A stretch of DNA of 61,547 nt from CAYQMF01 sp964418595 (GTDB taxonomy: Bacteria > Planctomycetota > UBA1135 > UBA2386), in the NCBI GenBank assembly GCA_964418595.1, contig CAYQMF010000025.1:1-61547 (forward strand), written 5' to 3'. This document shows positions 34,809 to 43,408 of this stretch, in pieces. The notes under the pieces are model-generated. The model saw only the letters and a list, made by a program, of their open reading frames with translations. It was not told the origin of the DNA and made no database searches. The position numbers were made by a program, and so were the translations under genes. The first letter of the stretch is position 1; every line of letters begins with the position of its first letter.

Positions 34809-37403
34809 ATGCACCCGACGATGACTCCTCCGGTCGCCTCGACCCTGAACCCCTCCGCGCGCGACGCGATGGCCGCGCTGCTGGCGGATGGCCAGTGGGT
34901 GCGCGCGCTGGCCCGGACCCTCGCGGTCGACGCCGACGAGGCCGACGACCTGGCACAGGACGCATGCCTGCTGGCGCTGCGGCGGCCGCCGGTGCGCGCG
35001 GACAACCTTCGCGGCTGGTTCCAGCGGGTGCTGCAGAACCTGCTGCGCCAGCGTCGCCGTGCGGCGGGGCGGCGTGTGCAGCGCGAGCGTGCGACCGAGA
35101 TGGCCGCGGAGACCGCGGCGGTCGACGACCTCGTCTCGCGCGCGGCGACGCACCGGGCCGTCGTCGACGCGGTGCTCCGGCTCGACGAGCCGTACCGCGC
35201 CACCGTCCTGCTGCGGTTCTTCGAGGACCTGCCACCGCGCGCGATCGCTGCCCGCATGGGCGTGCCGGTGGCCACCGTGAACACGCGCCTCCAGCGCGGC
35301 TTCGCGCGCCTGCGCGCCCGCCTCGACTCCGACTTCGGCGACCGCCGCGCCTGGTGCGCGGCGCTGCTTCCCCTGCCGCGCCTCGCGGCCACCCTAACCT
35401 TCCTCGAAGTGCTGCTCATGAATGGCAAGGCCCTTGCGCTCGGCGCATCCCTGGTAGTCGGCGCGCTCGCGCTCTGGTTCGGTGCCGGTGTCTTCTCACC
35501 GGCCCCGCCACCGCCGGTGACCGGTGCTTCGCCCGTCGCCTTGGAGAAGGCCGGCGATCCGGCTCCGGCGGTGCGCGACGGCGAAGCGCGTGACGCCGCG
35601 GCGGCGCGCACGGCGGTCGCGTCTCCGCCCGCGGTGCCAACGCCGCAGGCCGCGCCGTCGCGCCGGCTCGATGGCCGCATCGTCGACGCGGAAGGTCGCG
35701 CCCTGCCGGCGGTGAAGGTGGTCCTGGAGTCGGGGAGCGGGGTCGCGCACGCCTCGACGCCGCGCGCCACGAGCGACCCGCGCGGTGGGTTCGCGATGGT
35801 CGCCGACCCATCGAGCGAGGGTCGGATCACGATCGACGACGGCGCCTGGCGGACGGTCATGTTTGCGGCGGTGCGGGCGGGTGAGCCGCCGCGACTCGCA
35901 CTGGTGGTGGGGGCACCGCGCCTCGCTCTCGCGGGGCACGTCCGGAGCGCGGAAGGCCGGCCCCTGGCCGGGGCCATCGTGCAGGTCGTCTGGCCCGCCG
36001 ACTTGCGTACCCGCCTCTCCGACATCAGCGACGCCGCCACCGAGGAGGTCGTGGTCGCGCGCACTGCCGCGGACGCGACCTTCCGCCTCGATGCCGCCCG
36101 CGTGCGCGGCGCGGAGCTCGTCACCACGGCCGAAGGGTTCCTGCCGGACCGACGCCCCGTGCCGGATGCCAGCGACGGCGCTCTGGAGATCACGCTCCTC
36201 GCTCCGCGGCCGCAGCCTGGGATGCTGCAAGGCCAGGTCGTCGATGCGCGCGGCGCGCCGGTGGCGGACGCACGCGTCGCGCTCGGTGAGGCGTTGGAAC
36301 GGAGCGACGCGCAGGGGCGCTTCCTGATCGCCGACGACGGCAAGAGTGCGCTGCTGAGCGCGGCGCTGGTCGGGCACCGCCGCGGGACTCTCGCGCGCCC
36401 CGACAGGGGGTTCGCGGGCTTCGTGACCCTCACGCTCGGCGCAGCTCCGCTCACGATCGGCGGTCGCGTGCTGGATGGGGACGGGCGGGGGTTGCCGGAC
36501 ATCCGCGTGTGGGCCCTCGACCCCACGCTCCTCAGCCGCCGCGGCGAACTGCTCCTGGTCGAAGGTGTGAGCGCGGGCTGCACCACGATGGATGTCCTGC
36601 GTGAGCGCTACCGCCGCGGCGAACTCAGCGACCCGGAGCGGACGCTGCGCGAGACCGCGACTGCGTCGTGGCCGTGGGTGCGCACGGGCGCGGACGGGGC
36701 GTTCACCCTGGGCGGGCTGGAGGATCGACCGTATCGCCTCCGCGCGATGGACGACCGTACCGTCCTGATGGTGGACAGCGACCCGGTGCCGGCGGGCAGC
36801 ACGGGCGTCGTGATCCGCGTGCGCAGCGAAGGTCTCTTCGGTGAGCTGCGCGGGCAGGTCGTGTCGCGCAGCGGCGTGCCGGTCCCGGACGCGCGCGTCC
36901 ATGTGCAGGTCGACACGCAGAGCCTGGCCGGCACCACGATGCACGGTCGGGCTCTCGCCGTCGCGACCAGCGACGCGGAGGGGCGCTTCGAGCTGAAGGA
37001 CGTGCCGAAGGAGAACGCCTACCTGCGCCTCGAAGGGGAGGGGATCCTGCCGGTGGAGTACGGGCGCGGCGCGCCGGGCGGTCTGCTGGTGCTCACCAAC
37101 GGCGACGTGCGCAACGTGCGGGTCGAGGTGTGCGTGCGCATGCACGTGCAGGTGGAGTTGAGCGACCCGGAGACGGCCGACGAGCTGGCGGTGCACGATG
37201 CCGGTGGTGAGGCGATCATGATCAACGTGTTCCGCGGGAGGTCGCGGAGCGAGACCGACACCCTGGCCTTCGCCGCGGGCAAGACCCCGGTGTTCGTCGT
37301 GCCCGACACCGCGACGACCCTCTTCCTGCGCAAGGGCGGGAAGGAGGTGCGGCGGGAGGCTCTGCAGCTCCGGCCGGGCGACGTCAACGTGCTGCGCTAC
37401 TAG
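34809..37403 (+). CDS. ECF sigma factor fused to transmembrane and carboxypeptidase-regulatory domains
   Basis: About 864 residues. Residues 20-190 are an ECF sigma factor: region 2 ALARTLAVDADEADDLAQDA with LRGWFQRVLQNLLRQRRRAA, region 4 YRATVLLRFFEDLPPRAIAA and VPVATVNTRLQRGFARLRAR. A membrane helix follows at about 205-225 (LALGASLVVGALALWFGAGV), then a Pro/Ala linker and four or more carboxypeptidase-regulatory-like modules (RRLDGRIVDAEGRALPAVKV, MLQGQVVDARGAPVADARVA, TIGGRVLDGDGRGLPDIRVW, LRGQVVSRSGVPVPDARVHV). The topology implies a sigma factor tethered at the inner face with an outward sensor or scaffold. Release would require proteolysis. The ATG at 34809 is preferred to the TTG just before it. 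Confidence 0.85.
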   Translation: MHPTMTPPVASTLNPSARDAMAALLADGQWVRALARTLAVDADEADDLAQDACLLALRRPPVRADNLRGWFQRVLQNLLRQRRRAAGRRVQRERATEMAAETAAVDDLVSRAATHRAVVDAVLRLDEPYRATVLLRFFEDLPPRAIAARMGVPVATVNTRLQRGFARLRARLDSDFGDRRAWCAALLPLPRLAATLTFLEVLLMNGKALALGASLVVGALALWFGAGVFSPAPPPPVTGASPVALEKAGDPAPAVRDGEARDAAAARTAVASPPAVPTPQAAPSRRLDGRIVDAEGRALPAVKVVLESGSGVAHASTPRATSDPRGGFAMVADPSSEGRITIDDGAWRTVMFAAVRAGEPPRLALVVGAPRLALAGHVRSAEGRPLAGAIVQVVWPADLRTRLSDISDAATEEVVVARTAADATFRLDAARVRGAELVTTAEGFLPDRRPVPDASDGALEITLLAPRPQPGMLQGQVVDARGAPVADARVALGEALERSDAQGRFLIADDGKSALLSAALVGHRRGTLARPDRGFAGFVTLTLGAAPLTIGGRVLDGDGRGLPDIRVWALDPTLLSRRGELLLVEGVSAGCTTMDVLRERYRRGELSDPERTLRETATASWPWVRTGADGAFTLGGLEDRPYRLRAMDDRTVLMVDSDPVPAGSTGVVIRVRSEGLFGELRGQVVSRSGVPVPDARVHVQVDTQSLAGTTMHGRALAVATSDAEGRFELKDVPKENAYLRLEGEGILPVEYGRGAPGGLLVLTNGDVRNVRVEVCVRMHVQVELSDPETADELAVHDAGGEAIMINVFRGRSRSETDTLAFAAGKTPVFVVPDTATTLFLRKGGKEVRREALQLRPGDVNVLRY

Positions 37404-37438
37404 CAGACGCGAGGGAGGCGGCTCGCATGCCCATGCTG

Positions 37439-37468
37439 GAGCTGACGCGCCCGACGGGCGCGCAGCTC
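37439..37468 (+). terminator. Long hairpin after sigma-fusion gene
   Basis: GAGCTG and CGCGCCC (37439-37452, with one bulged A) pair with GGGCGCG and CAGCTC (37456-37468) around loop GAC: 13 base pairs, 36 bases after the stop. No T tract follows. It is the best intrinsic-terminator-like structure in this part of the window. The remaining bases to 37589 show nothing else. Confidence 0.55.
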
Positions 37469-37589
37469 AGCGGCGGTGGCGGGGTGGGGGTTCCATCCCG
37501 GAGGGGACCTTGTCTTCGCGGCTGGAGAACAGCTCGGCAGGCACGGCTCGCTAGTTGTCTCCGCTGCCGCTGTGCCGCAGCATCCCGGC

Positions 37590-38006
37590 ATGACCAGGCC
37601 TCGGTCACTCCGGGCGGCGAGCTGGATCCGGCGCGCCACGCTCCCCGTCGCGCTCGTGTGCGGGTTCCTGCTCGTGCGCTGGTACGGGTTCCTGCGCGTC
37701 CCCGGGGGCATGGACACCCTGCCCCACACGCATCCGCCGGGGTCGGCGTGCATCATCGAGAAGTGGCCTTCGCGCGTGGTGCGGGGGGCCGTGGTGTTCG
37801 TCGATCTCGCGGACGGCGGGTCGTTGCTCGCGCGCGTCGCGGAAGTGCGCGGCGACGGCACGCTCATGCTGGAGCACGACAACGTGAAGTCGCGCTTTGC
37901 CGATCCGCAGGGGGAGCGACTCGGGCCGGTCACGCTCGAGCAGGTGCGCGGGATGGTGCTGGTCGTGTTCCCACCCGACGTGGAGGCGCCGCCGGATGGT
38001 CGATGA
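37590..38006 (+). CDS. Signal-peptidase-like (S24/S26 fold) membrane protein
   Basis: About 138 residues. One membrane helix (LPVALVCGFLLVRWYGFLRV) is followed by a small beta domain: PPGSACIIEKWPSRVVRGAV then VFVDLADGGSLLARVAEVRG and a final VRGMVLVVFPPD. This layout resembles S26-type signal peptidases and their planctomycete relatives, but the usual SM motif around the catalytic Ser and a clear Lys box are not recognisable, so it may be inactive or only structurally related. It overlaps the thiL start by 11 bases, suggesting one transcript with thiL, tsaE and the sigma factor. Confidence 0.5.
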   Translation: MTRPRSLRAASWIRRATLPVALVCGFLLVRWYGFLRVPGGMDTLPHTHPPGSACIIEKWPSRVVRGAVVFVDLADGGSLLARVAEVRGDGTLMLEHDNVKSRFADPQGERLGPVTLEQVRGMVLVVFPPDVEAPPDGR

Positions 38007-38946
38007 GCGCGCGTTCACGGCCGGCCTCGCGAAGTTCTTCGCGCCGCCGCGCGGACCCGGCGCCATCGGCATCGGCGACGACGCTGCCGTGGTGTGCAAC
38101 CGTGCGCGGCACACGGTTCTGTGCTGCGACCCGGTGGTCGAGGGCGTGCACTTCGAAGCGACCGCGCCGCTGCGGCGCGTGGGGCACAAGGCCGTACACC
38201 GCAACCTGGCCGACCTCGCGGCGATGGGCGCGCGCTTCGACTACGCGCTGGTGTCCGTGCTCTGGCCGGAGGCGCGCCCGGCGCGGGGACTGCGGGCGTT
38301 GTTCGCCGGCATCCGCGCCGCGGTCGAAGGCGCCGGCGGCTGCGTGGTCGGCGGCGATCTGGCGGCGACGCCGGGGCCGCTCGTGGTCACGGTGACGGCG
38401 TGCGGCCACCTCGCCGGCCGCGCCCTGCGCCGGGATGCAGCGCGTCCCGGCGACGCGATCTTCGTGTCGGCGCCGCTCGGGGGCTCGCTCGCCGGACACC
38501 ACCTGCGCTTCGTCGCGCCGCTGCAACTCGGCGCCTGGCTCGCGCGGCAACGCGGCGTGGGGGCGGTGATCGACGTGAGCGACGGCCTCGCCCTGGATCT
38601 GCGCCGCGTGCTCGCGGCGTCGCAGGCGGCAAGGCATGCGCCGCTCGGCGCGGTGCTCTCGGCGGACGCGATCCCCGTCTCGCCCGCGGCGCGACGAATG
38701 GCGGGTGGCGACCGTGCGGCCGGCGTCGCGCGTGCGCTCGGTGACGGTGAGGATCACGCCCTCTTGTTCACGCTTCGCCGCGGAGTGCGCCTGCCGGGCA
38801 GTCCGCTGCTCGCGCCATGCGGGCGCGTTCCCATCGGGGAAGTCGTGGCGACCGCGGGTCTGCGGATGCGGACGGGCGAGGGTCCGCCGCGTCGCGTCGC
38901 ACACGTCGGCTACTCCCATGCCTTGGGAGGCCATCGCCGTGACTGA
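37996..38946 (+). CDS. thiL: Thiamine-monophosphate kinase
   Basis: About 316 residues. ThiL phosphorylates thiamine monophosphate to the diphosphate cofactor. Visible family motifs: AIGIGDDAAVV near the N-terminus (metal/ATP site), VVEGVHFE, KAVHRNLADLAAMGA, CVVGGDLAATPGPLVVTVTA, and GAVIDVSDGLALDLRRVL, with the C-terminal LGDGEDHALLFTL. Length and motif order are normal. The start at ATG 37996 overlaps the preceding gene by 11 bases; the open frame before it is shadow. It is followed by tsaE with an 8-base overlap. Confidence 0.92.
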   Translation: MVDERAFTAGLAKFFAPPRGPGAIGIGDDAAVVCNRARHTVLCCDPVVEGVHFEATAPLRRVGHKAVHRNLADLAAMGARFDYALVSVLWPEARPARGLRALFAGIRAAVEGAGGCVVGGDLAATPGPLVVTVTACGHLAGRALRRDAARPGDAIFVSAPLGGSLAGHHLRFVAPLQLGAWLARQRGVGAVIDVSDGLALDLRRVLAASQAARHAPLGAVLSADAIPVSPAARRMAGGDRAAGVARALGDGEDHALLFTLRRGVRLPGSPLLAPCGRVPIGEVVATAGLRMRTGEGPPRRVAHVGYSHALGGHRRD

Positions 38947-39430
38947 GCCCATTCGGCTGTGGTTCGCCGATGCCGAGGCGACCGACCGCTTCGGCCGGGC
39001 CCTCGGCGCACACCTCGTCGCCGGCGATGTACTCGCCCTCACTGGCGACCTCGGCGCGGGCAAGACCGGCGTCGCGCGCGCGGTGGCGTTCGGGCTCGGG
39101 GTCGACGATCCCGATGCCGTGGCCAGTCCCACCTATCTCCTCGTGGTGGAGCACCCGGGGCCGATCCCGTTCGTCCACATGGATGCCTACCTGCCGGGCA
39201 AGCTCCGTGCGTTCCTGGCCGACGGCGGGGTCGACTATCTGGCGGAGCTGCGTGGGGTGGTGGCGGTGGAGTGGGCCGATCGGGTCGCCGACCTCCTGCC
39301 GGCGCATGCGCTTGCCATCCACCTGGAGGTGAGCCGATGCGACGGGGTCGACGGTCGGCTCGCCCTCCTCCACAATGCCGGCCGCTTGTCCGGGGCAGCG
39401 TGGCTGCGGGCTTTCGCACCGCCGTGCTGA
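38939..39430 (+). CDS. tsaE: tRNA t6A37 biosynthesis ATPase TsaE
   Basis: About 163 residues from a GTG at 38939, overlapping the thiL stop; an ATG at 38918 is an alternative. TsaE is the P-loop ATPase of the t6A-forming complex. Walker A is seen as LALTGDLGAGKTGVARA, then DDPDAVASPTYLLVVEHPGP, FVHMDAYLPGK in place of the usual HxDLYR, and VVAVEWADRVADLLP in place of LIEWxER. The C-terminal 25 residues are weakly conserved. The neighbours thiL and tsaE are housekeeping genes, so this run is probably core chromosome. Confidence 0.85.
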   Translation: MTEPIRLWFADAEATDRFGRALGAHLVAGDVLALTGDLGAGKTGVARAVAFGLGVDDPDAVASPTYLLVVEHPGPIPFVHMDAYLPGKLRAFLADGGVDYLAELRGVVAVEWADRVADLLPAHALAIHLEVSRCDGVDGRLALLHNAGRLSGAAWLRAFAPPC

Positions 39431-39462
39431 ACCCTGACCACCAACCTACGTTCCCTCCCGCG

Positions 39463-40167
39463 ATGTCCGCCTCGTACCGCCGTAGCCGCTCTGGCCCCCG
39501 GCTTCCGGTCTCACCGGATGAGCCCGCGGTTCCGCTCGGTGGCGAGGCAGGCGAGCGCGACCTGCTGGCGGCATTCCAGGCCGGCGACGAGGGCGCGTTC
39601 GACGAGCTGGTAGCGGCGTATGGGGAGCGACTGATCCACTTCTTCTACCGGCTGTGCTGGGACCGCGATCGCGCGGAGGACTTCACCCAAGACCTCTTCA
39701 TGCGCCTGCTGCGCGGCGCCGCGAAGTACCGGCCGGAGGGGCGGCTCTCGACCTTCATCTACCGGGTCGCGACCAACCTCTGGATCGACCACTATCGCTC
39801 CGTCCGGCCGCAGCCGCGCCTCTACTCGCTCGACCAACCCCTCCTCGACGAAGGGCCGAGCATGGCGGGGACTGCGCCCGCCAACACGCCGGGGCCGGTG
39901 GATCTGGCGATGGGGAGCGAGGAGAAGGTGCAGTTGCGCAACGCGCTCGACGCGCTCAACGAACCGCACCGGCTCGTCCTCGAACTCGCGGTCTACCAGG
40001 AGCTGCCGTACGCCGAGATCGGCACCATCCTGAACATCCCGGTGGGGACCGTGAAGTCGCGGATGCACAACACGGTCCGCGTCCTGCGCGATCGGCTTGC
40101 GTCTCCGGGGAACGATCGGGCGACCGAGGTGCGCCACGAGGGCTTTCGCCGAGCCGGAGGGGCGTGA
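39463..40167 (+). CDS. ECF RNA polymerase sigma factor
   Basis: About 234 residues. Region 2: DLLAAFQAGDEGAFDELVAA, LIHFFYRLCWDRDRAEDFTQ, RLSTFIYRVATNLWIDHYRS. Region 4: ALDALNEPHRLVLELAVYQE, LPYAEIGTILNIPVGTVKSR. A short N-terminal extension (YRRSRSGPRLPVSPDEPAVP) is disordered-looking. The start at ATG 39463 lies 32 bases after tsaE. Its stop overlaps the ATG of the next gene (TGATG), so the downstream membrane protein is the likely partner, probably an anti-sigma-like or regulated protein. Confidence 0.9.
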   Translation: MSASYRRSRSGPRLPVSPDEPAVPLGGEAGERDLLAAFQAGDEGAFDELVAAYGERLIHFFYRLCWDRDRAEDFTQDLFMRLLRGAAKYRPEGRLSTFIYRVATNLWIDHYRSVRPQPRLYSLDQPLLDEGPSMAGTAPANTPGPVDLAMGSEEKVQLRNALDALNEPHRLVLELAVYQELPYAEIGTILNIPVGTVKSRMHNTVRVLRDRLASPGNDRATEVRHEGFRRAGGA

Positions 40168-41645
40168 TGGTTGACCACATCGACGTGCCCGCTGACCTGC
40201 TCCAGCGCCTGCGCGGAGTCCGTCTCGATGCATCGGCGCTCGCGCACTCGATGCGCGACCTGGGCCTGCGGTTGCGCTACGCGCTCCGGCGGCGGCGGGA
40301 CCTGCGCGCGGCGCCGGAGCTGCGCCGGCACGCGTCGCGGCGACGCTGGCGCGAGGCCGGCAAGGTGGTCCTGGTGGCGGCGACGATCCTCGTCGGCGTC
40401 GCGCTGGGCGATGCGGTGGTGAAGCGCCTCACCGGTCCGGCGCCGCTGGGCGAAGTGATCCTGCCGGTTCCGGCGGCCAGCGCGCGCATGCCCGCGCCCG
40501 ATGTTCCGGTCGCAGACTACGCGGATCCGATCGCGGTCGATCCGACTGGCGGCGAACCGCACGGCGCCGAATCGGGGTTCTTCGCGGACCTGCGCGAGCT
40601 GCTGGCGGACGCGGGTTCGACAGCGGCGATGCGGGGCCTGCCGGAGCGCGATGCGCTCGATTCGCTGCGGGCGCAGTTCCGGCAACGCTTCTCGCGCGAA
40701 GAGCGACGCCGGGCGCTGGCCGCGAGCGGCGCCGATCCCGATCGCGAAGATCGCATCCAGGATCTGGCGCGCGTCGTCGCGTCGGACCTGGAGGCACAGA
40801 TCCACCCGCCGACCGACGACGACATCCGGCCGCGTTCGGTCTTCGACCTCGCGCTCGGCCTGCGGGCGCTGCTGGCGGCGGGGTCGTCGCGCGCGGTAGG
40901 CGAGCACCGTCAGGTCGTTCGCGACACCACCGATGCGCTCCTCGCCGAACTCGAGGTTTGGCCCGGCGACGAGGCCGCGGCGTCGATCCTCGCGGCGCTG
41001 AGCGACGTGGCGGTGGTCAGCGGCGGCAAGATCAGCGAAGTCGTGCGCCGCGGAGTCGCGAGGCTGGCTGCCGCGACGCTGGACTTCGCACCGCGCCGGT
41101 CGGGTTCGCCGCACGGCGCGTCGTGGCTCGGCGATCCCGGCCAGAGCGATTCTGGCCCGCGAGTGGCGACGGGTGGGGAGCGGCCGACGCTGCTGCACTG
41201 GCAGACGCGCGCGGCAAGCCTCGCCGACGCGGGTCAGGTGCTGGCCCTCGCACCTGCTTTTGGAGCGCCGACGGCGACGTGCGCGCGCGCCCGTCGTCTG
41301 ATCCTTCGTCACCTCGAGGAGCGGCTCAGCGGGAGCACCGAGCGTCCCGACGTGATCGCGGCCATGCTGTATGGCTTCGGCGACCTGGTCGATCGCAACG
41401 ACCTCGACCGTCGCCTGCTCATGTGGCGTCCGCAGCGGCTGTGGCCGAACTACGTAGCGCTCTACCACTACGCGTGGGGACAGTACCCGCTGCGGCCGGG
41501 TTGGACGCAGTTCCAGCAGGACCTGCGCTGGGTGACGGCGCAGCACGAGCCAGAGGCGGTCACCGACAACGCCGCGCTCCTGCTCACGTTGGCGATGAAC
41601 TTCGCGGCTCCGGGTGCACCGGAGATGCTCCTCGCCAGGCGCTGA
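40167..41645 (+). CDS. Single-pass membrane protein coupled to ECF sigma factor
   Basis: About 492 residues. The first 60 residues are basic and cytoplasmic in appearance (LRLRYALRRRRDLRAAPELR), then one membrane helix at about 67-87 (GKVVLVAATILVGVALGDAV) and a large mostly helical outer part with no recognised domain. Within it, DREDRIQDLARVVASDLEAQ and GLRALLAAGSSRAVGEH look like armadillo/TPR-like helices. The topology (short cytosolic domain, one helix, large outside domain) and the TGATG coupling to the sigma factor suggest an anti-sigma role, but the zinc-type anti-sigma motif HxxxCxxC is absent. Confidence 0.65.
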   Translation: MVDHIDVPADLLQRLRGVRLDASALAHSMRDLGLRLRYALRRRRDLRAAPELRRHASRRRWREAGKVVLVAATILVGVALGDAVVKRLTGPAPLGEVILPVPAASARMPAPDVPVADYADPIAVDPTGGEPHGAESGFFADLRELLADAGSTAAMRGLPERDALDSLRAQFRQRFSREERRRALAASGADPDREDRIQDLARVVASDLEAQIHPPTDDDIRPRSVFDLALGLRALLAAGSSRAVGEHRQVVRDTTDALLAELEVWPGDEAAASILAALSDVAVVSGGKISEVVRRGVARLAAATLDFAPRRSGSPHGASWLGDPGQSDSGPRVATGGERPTLLHWQTRAASLADAGQVLALAPAFGAPTATCARARRLILRHLEERLSGSTERPDVIAAMLYGFGDLVDRNDLDRRLLMWRPQRLWPNYVALYHYAWGQYPLRPGWTQFQQDLRWVTAQHEPEAVTDNAALLLTLAMNFAAPGAPEMLLARR

Positions 41646-41766
41646 GGCAGCCCGGGGGCACGCCGCCGCGCACCGCAGCGTGGACGCCTCCGCTTTTTGC
41701 CCGCGCGCTTGCAATCGCGGCGACGGTGATCGTTACTCGTGCGCCCTCGGTCGCCGACCCACCCCC

Positions 41767-43344
41767 TTGAGCCACACGTTCCGCCTCGTCTCGTCCTTGC
41801 TGCCGGCGTTGGCAGTCGCCGCGGTCGCCCAGGAGCAGCGCCCCGCGCCGCAGCGTCCCGCCGGCGAGGCGCGGCGCTTCGAGGACATCGAGATCCCGGT
41901 CGAGCGCGGGGTCAAGGGGCGGCTCGCGCTACGCCTCGAGGATTGCCTGCGGCTGGCGCGCGCGAACAACACGACCATCCAGATCGGCTCGCTGCGACCG
42001 ATGCAGGCGCTGGAGGAGCTGCGTCGCATGCAGGCGTTCTTCGAGCCCGAGCTGTTCAGCGATGTCGGGCTGCGCAAGTGGACCACGGTGGCGCAGGGTG
42101 CCTTCTCGCCGCCCACCGACCGCGAGACCGTCGATGGACGTTTCGGCTGGCGGCAGCGCGCGATCACCGGCGGCCTCTTCGAACTCGCGTTTGCACCGCT
42201 GAAGTTCGTGCAGGAGCAGAACGCGTTCTTCGGCAACAACGACGTCCGCCTGTGGACCTCGGACCTCTCGTTCACCTACACCCAGCCGCTGTTGCGCGGC
42301 GGATGGATGCAGGCGACGCTCACCGACGTGCGTGCGGCGGAGATCGCGCGCGCGGCGCGCGACGAGGACTTCGCCAAGACCGTGCAGGACACGCTGCTCT
42401 CGGTGGTGCGGGCGTTCTGGGAGCTGGCGTACGCCCGGGAGAACTACCGGGCGGTGTTCGCCGCGCGCGATCTGGCCCAGGAGCAACTGCGGATCACCGA
42501 AGAGCGGATCCGCGTGCGGCAACTCGCGCAGCGCGATCGCACCACGGACGAGGCCGAGGTCGCGCAGCGCACGGAGCAGCTCATCGCCGCGGAAAACGAG
42601 ATCAACTCGCGCGCCGACGACCTCCGCCGCCTGCTCCTGCAGGACGCGGAGGGGGATCTGTGGAGCACCGACGTGGTTCCCTCCACGCCGATCGAGGGCG
42701 ATCTGGCCGGGGAGGATCTCGACTGGCGCGTGCCGGCGCGAGTGGCGTTGCGCGAACGACCGGACCTCAAGCGCCTGCGCGCGGATGCGGCGCTGGCCGA
42801 GTTGCAGGAGGTCGACGCCCGCAACCAGTTGCTGCCGCAGGTCGACTTCGTGGGGAGCTACGGGGCGACCGGCAGCGCGCGCGACTTCGGGGAGTCGTTC
42901 GACAACATCTACGACTTCGACGCGAGCGACTGGAGCGTCCGGTTGCAGATGACCTTCCCGGTGGGCAACGGTGCGGCGCGTGCCCTGCATGCGCAGCGTC
43001 GGTTGCAGACCGAAGAGAGCGTGCGCAACGTGTACTCGCTGCAGATGGACGTCGTGCAGCAGGTGCGCGATGCCGTGCGGCAACTGCGGACCTCGGCGGA
43101 GCGGGTGCGCGCGAGTCGCGAGAGCGTGCGCCTGGCGGAGACCGAACTCGACACCGCGCAGCAGCGTTCGCGGGCGGGGGAGCTGACTCCGTTCGACGTG
43201 CGCCTTCGCAACCAGAGCCTGCTCGACGCGCGCAGTCGTCTGCTCCGCAACCTGGTCGACCATCGCGTGGCGCAGGCGCAACTGCTGTTCGTCCAGGGCA
43301 TCCTCGGCGCGGACGACCCGGCCGCCAAGGATGCGCCGCGGTGA
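41767..43344 (+). CDS. TolC-like outer membrane efflux protein
   Basis: About 525 residues from a TTG at 41767 that directly precedes a signal peptide (LVSSLLPALAVAAVAQEQ). No ATG is available nearby. Two OEP repeats are seen: the first with LALRLEDCLRLARANNTTIQ and a long helix DTLLSVVRAFWELAYARENY, the second with LADAALAELQ-type helix (LRADAALAELQEVDARNQLL) and VVQQVRDAVRQLRTSAERVR. Outer membrane strands such as DLSFTYTQPLLRGG and WSVRLQMTFPVGNG are typical. It should form the outer-membrane channel of a tripartite exporter, but no inner-membrane pump or adaptor is encoded next to it. Confidence 0.85.
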   Translation: MSHTFRLVSSLLPALAVAAVAQEQRPAPQRPAGEARRFEDIEIPVERGVKGRLALRLEDCLRLARANNTTIQIGSLRPMQALEELRRMQAFFEPELFSDVGLRKWTTVAQGAFSPPTDRETVDGRFGWRQRAITGGLFELAFAPLKFVQEQNAFFGNNDVRLWTSDLSFTYTQPLLRGGWMQATLTDVRAAEIARAARDEDFAKTVQDTLLSVVRAFWELAYARENYRAVFAARDLAQEQLRITEERIRVRQLAQRDRTTDEAEVAQRTEQLIAAENEINSRADDLRRLLLQDAEGDLWSTDVVPSTPIEGDLAGEDLDWRVPARVALRERPDLKRLRADAALAELQEVDARNQLLPQVDFVGSYGATGSARDFGESFDNIYDFDASDWSVRLQMTFPVGNGAARALHAQRRLQTEESVRNVYSLQMDVVQQVRDAVRQLRTSAERVRASRESVRLAETELDTAQQRSRAGELTPFDVRLRNQSLLDARSRLLRNLVDHRVAQAQLLFVQGILGADDPAAKDAPR

Positions 43345-43408
43345 TGCGTGACGCCCGCGGTGACGATCGCCGCGGGCGGACTATAGTCACCTGCCGCAAG
43401 CCCGAGTG

